From: an uncultured Lachnospiraceae bacterium
GTDB lineage: Bacteria > Bacillota_A > Clostridia > Lachnospirales > Lachnospiraceae
NCBI GenBank assembly: GCA_902767195.1
Contig: CACXGS010000156.1
Coordinates: 1-8,183, forward strand
Direction of reading: 5' to 3'
Length of the DNA: 8,183 bases
Shown in pieces: positions 5,903 through 8,183 of this stretch; within the stretch, counting starts at the first letter, position 1; each line of letters opens with the position of its first letter. The position numbers were made by a program, and so were the translations under genes. Under the pieces are notes generated by a model. It did no database searches. It was given only the letters and a program-made list of their open reading frames with translations, and was not told the origin of the DNA.

Positions 5903-6976
5903 ATGAACGAATAATTCTGTCAGGACCGCAACCAGGAGACACACTGCACAGGCCGTAAAGAAAGCTGCATTCGGTCTCCAGGTTCCTCCCTGGCCTTCAT
6001 CTGTCTCCGCTTTTAAGTCGGATTCCCCACTTCTCTCCAGTTTTCCGATCATCCCTGCAAACAAGAATGTTATTCCCAGAGCAATCAGAGCGAAGAGCGC
6101 TCCAATCAGCAGAAGACTCCAGGAAATCCCACCGTTCTCCATTCGAAAATCCGGTGCGTAAAGATAGTAGCCGGCAATATTCAGATTACTGAAAAACCGC
6201 ACGACTCCCGTCTCCTGAAAAGCTGCCAGAAAAACGGTAAACCCATTAAATGTCATATGGAGGATGATCGTTACCAACAGGTTGTCCGTGATCATCAGCA
6301 CCATGCCGAAAATGATCCCCATCAGGACCGCATAACTGATCTGATTGAAATTCATGTGCATCAAGCCGAACATAAGGGAGGATGCCAGCAACCCTTTCAC
6401 GGAAGCCCCGATCCCCCGAAAGATGATCCCCCGGTAGGTAATCTCCTCCATGATCGCAGGCAGGATGGCAAACACCAGGAAGCCGATCAAAAACTCTTTT
6501 TCTCCCGTCATAAAACGTCCCTGCACATAATTGCGGGAGAATAGCTCTGCCACCCCGTTCACAAAAGCTGCCGTCACATAGACAGCCAATCCGGCCACGA
6601 TCGCAGCAAGCACAGAGGGGGGCCTGAGTCTTCTTATGTGGCAGTAATCCCGAATGGAGATATCTCTCGCTTCCGCCAGGCAGAAAACAAAGGCCAGCAG
6701 AGTCTCAGAGAGCAGAAAATTCGTCTCATAGGCCTCGGGGACCAGCTTAAAGAGCAGGCCCAGCCCAAGGAAACCGAGAATGCCAATCCCGATCCAGCCA
6801 TTCCATTTTCTTCTGGAATAGTAAAAACAGCAAAGGGCAATCCAGACCAACTCCCCGACAATGGTCAGGAAATGGGGGATCAGCCGGGCAAACACAGGCA
6901 TGCTCGCTGTAACGAAATATATTATGATCAGACACACCCAAAACCGATTCACATCGATCCTGTTCTGATCAGACAT
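5900..6976 (-). CDS. CPBP-family intramembrane metalloprotease homologue
   Basis: This is a polytopic membrane protein of 358 residues from the chosen ATG at 6976. It has about eight hydrophobic segments and the three CPBP (CAAX protease and bacteriocin-processing) motifs: EExxxR as EEITYR (177-182), FxxxH as FGLMH (203-207) and HxxxN as HMTFN (240-244). All predicted catalytic or metal-binding residues are present, so it is probably active. Bacterial members take part in bacteriocin maturation or self-immunity, or in protein sorting. The target here is unknown and no bacteriocin gene was seen nearby. A charged cytoplasmic loop (about 311-335) precedes a final membrane helix. The start overlaps the stop of cvfB by 8 nt, implying coupled translation. 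An ATG at 6997 or TTG at 7009 would lengthen it by 7 or 11 residues, and none of the three has a strong ribosome binding site. Confidence 0.9.
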   Translation of the reverse strand: MSDQNRIDVNRFWVCLIIIYFVTASMPVFARLIPHFLTIVGELVWIALCCFYYSRRKWNGWIGIGILGFLGLGLLFKLVPEAYETNFLLSETLLAFVFCLAEARDISIRDYCHIRRLRPPSVLAAIVAGLAVYVTAAFVNGVAELFSRNYVQGRFMTGEKEFLIGFLVFAILPAIMEEITYRGIIFRGIGASVKGLLASSLMFGLMHMNFNQISYAVLMGIIFGMVLMITDNLLVTIILHMTFNGFTVFLAAFQETGVVRFFSNLNIAGYYLYAPDFRMENGGISWSLLLIGALFALIALGITFLFAGMIGKLERSGESDLKAETDEGQGGTWRPNAAFFTACAVCLLVAVLTELFVH

Positions 6977-7817
6977 CTGTCTTTCTAATCCCGTCATGAC
7001 TGATCTCAATCTTTCTCATCTTATACAAACGGCCGATCGCACGTTTGAATTCATTCTTGCTCATTCCGAACTCTGCCCGGATATCTTCCGGTGAAGATTT
7101 ATCATGATAGGGCAGAAAACCATCATTTTCTTCCAGTTTTTCAAAGATACGTCCGGCATCCACATCCATCTGAATGTGGGCACGCTGACGGAGGCCGATA
7201 TTCATCTTTCCGTCCTCCCGGACAGAGATCACTCTTCCCTCGATCCGGTCTCCGATATGTAGCTTCCTGACCATCTCCTGTTTAGGTACCATTCCGTTAT
7301 AAAGCTGGTCGACTGCCACGAAAGCTCCGTATTCCGGATTGAATCCGTACACGATTCCCTGCACCGGATCCTCCTCCTTATAGGGAGGATCTGTTCTCAG
7401 GAAATCATACACCTTCATGGTCGCGCAGAGCCTCTCGCTCTTATCAATATAGAGACTGACGAGATACTCATCTCCCTCTTTCACCTTCACTGTCTGCTCA
7501 CTGAAAGGCAGCAGCAGGTCTTTCTCCAGACCCCACTTCAGGAAGGCTCCGATCCTGGTAGTCTGAGCCACGGGGAGAACTGCCAGTTCTCCTACCTCCA
7601 GGGCGGGTTTTGTGGTGGTTGCGATCTCACGGTCCGAGGAATCCTTATAGACAAAGACCTCGACCTGGTCGCCGACCTGAGCCCCCTTAGGCACCTGCTT
7701 TCTCGGAAGCAGCACACAGCGGTTCCGCTTGTCCGGCTTCGGCTCTGCACAAAGATAGACACCGAAATCGGTCTTATGGTCAATATATAATTTCTGGGTT
7801 CTTCCTAATTCAATCAT
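6969..7817 (-). CDS. cvfB: CvfB/YitL-type S1 RNA-binding protein
   Basis: This 282-residue protein matches the length and layout of CvfB (YitL), a cytoplasmic RNA-binding protein with three S1-type OB folds and a winged helix. S1-like domain 1 spans about 1-68 (DFGVYL at 17-22). Domain 2 spans 70-140 (RIGAFLKWGLEKDLLLP at 88-104). Domain 3, the most canonical, spans 149-212 (EYGAFVAVDQLYNGMVP, then GKMNIGLRQR). Residues about 222-280 form the winged helix (SPEDIRAEFGMSKNEFKRAIG). In staphylococci CvfB affects virulence-factor expression, and in other Firmicutes the role is poorly defined. The ATG has AGGAG 5 nt upstream and lies 12 nt after the thioesterase stop. The stop overlaps the start of the CPBP gene, so all three are probably one transcript. 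Family assignment is confident, while the regulatory role in this organism is inferred. Confidence 0.92.
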   Translation of the reverse strand: MIELGRTQKLYIDHKTDFGVYLCAEPKPDKRNRCVLLPRKQVPKGAQVGDQVEVFVYKDSSDREIATTTKPALEVGELAVLPVAQTTRIGAFLKWGLEKDLLLPFSEQTVKVKEGDEYLVSLYIDKSERLCATMKVYDFLRTDPPYKEEDPVQGIVYGFNPEYGAFVAVDQLYNGMVPKQEMVRKLHIGDRIEGRVISVREDGKMNIGLRQRAHIQMDVDAGRIFEKLEENDGFLPYHDKSSPEDIRAEFGMSKNEFKRAIGRLYKMRKIEISHDGIRKTDV

Positions 7818-7829
7818 GTTCTCTCCTGT

Positions 7830-8183
7830 TTAATTGCCGGCATCCTGATCTGCAAATTCCATCTTCTGCAGAGCAAGGATATCGCCATCCTGATTCTCAA
7901 ATTTAATATAATCCATACCGTCACATTTTCCGGTATACACAGTAACGTGGTCTCCCGGCAAGGCTGCCTTGCGGTAATCGATTCGTATGTTCGACAAGGC
8001 AGCATCCGGCGGAAGGATCAGCTCCGTCCAGAGAGCGTAATAGGCATTATTCACATGGGAGTTGGTGTCCAGGAAAAATCTGTTAATATCAAACTCATCC
8101 GCGAAATCCCATTCTACTTCCTTTGGCAGCTTAAACTTCCTTTTCAGCGCGTCTTCCCGCTCCTCATTGACTTTTTCAAAAGA
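7830..8183 (-). CDS. Acyl-ACP thioesterase, C-terminal part (5' end outside window)
   Basis: The frame is open from the right edge to TAA at 7832-7830, giving 117 visible residues of a protein whose N-terminal half lies beyond the window. It matches the C-terminal hot-dog domain of bacterial FatA/FatB-like acyl-ACP thioesterases, which hydrolyse acyl-ACP to free fatty acid and end fatty-acid elongation. Visible residues 32-52 contain DINRFFLDTNSHVNNAYYALW, carrying the conserved NxHVNN active-site motif (Asn41 and His43 of the fragment). IDYRKAALPGDHV (68-80) is the usual following strand and turn. Internal ATG or GTG codons such as the GTG at 8054 are not real starts, because the motif extends upstream of them. 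It is the most upstream visible gene of the thioesterase-cvfB-CPBP operon. Confidence 0.88.
   Translation of the reverse strand, partial: SFEKVNEEREDALKRKFKLPKEVEWDFADEFDINRFFLDTNSHVNNAYYALWTELILPPDAALSNIRIDYRKAALPGDHVTVYTGKCDGMDYIKFENQDGDILALQKMEFADQDAGN

Noticed and set aside
7592..8005. Short minus-strand open frames of 63 codons around the cvfB start
   Set aside because: They are out of frame with cvfB and the thioesterase, which have clear family motifs across the same bases.

Overview
The window looks like a chromosomal segment of a mid-GC Firmicute of class Clostridia, most like Lachnospiraceae. The basis is AGGAGG-type ribosome binding sites, sigma-A style promoters, two AraC/XylS regulators, a CvfB/YitL S1 protein, a CPBP-family membrane protein and a bacterial acyl-ACP thioesterase. 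This placement is inferred from gene content; no taxonomic marker is present.

Layout. Positions 1-2662 (minus strand) hold a tightly packed three-gene operon. It encodes a small single-pass membrane protein with a charged coiled-coil and an unrecognised C-terminal domain, then a 473-residue zinc-binding P-loop GTPase, then (overlapping by 4 nt, ATGA) a protein that runs off the left edge. That last gene has an intact reading frame of 217 visible codons and resembles the GTPase-associated protein 1 (GAP1) family. A GTPase next to a GAP1-like protein and a membrane partner matches the layout of predicted NTP-dependent bacterial conflict systems, and it is the most interesting part of the window. 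Divergent from it, across a 161-bp control region, is an AraC regulator (2824-3744, plus strand) with a clear promoter and a palindrome over its -35 box.

A strong bidirectional terminator (about 3764-3798) separates that regulator from a convergent sugar-nucleotide-type nucleotidyltransferase (3827-4771, minus). A 219-bp AT-rich region then separates the transferase from a second, divergent AraC regulator (4991-5824, plus). The leader of this second regulator carries a 15-bp stem-loop almost at the predicted mRNA 5' end and two further overlapping hairpins.

The right end is a second minus-strand operon: acyl-ACP thioesterase (cut by the window edge), then cvfB, then a CPBP intramembrane protease homologue. 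The genes are 12 nt apart or overlap by 8 nt. Three tandem 14-bp imperfect repeats sit at the 3' end of this operon. No rRNA, tRNA, CRISPR array, insertion sequence or prophage gene was seen.
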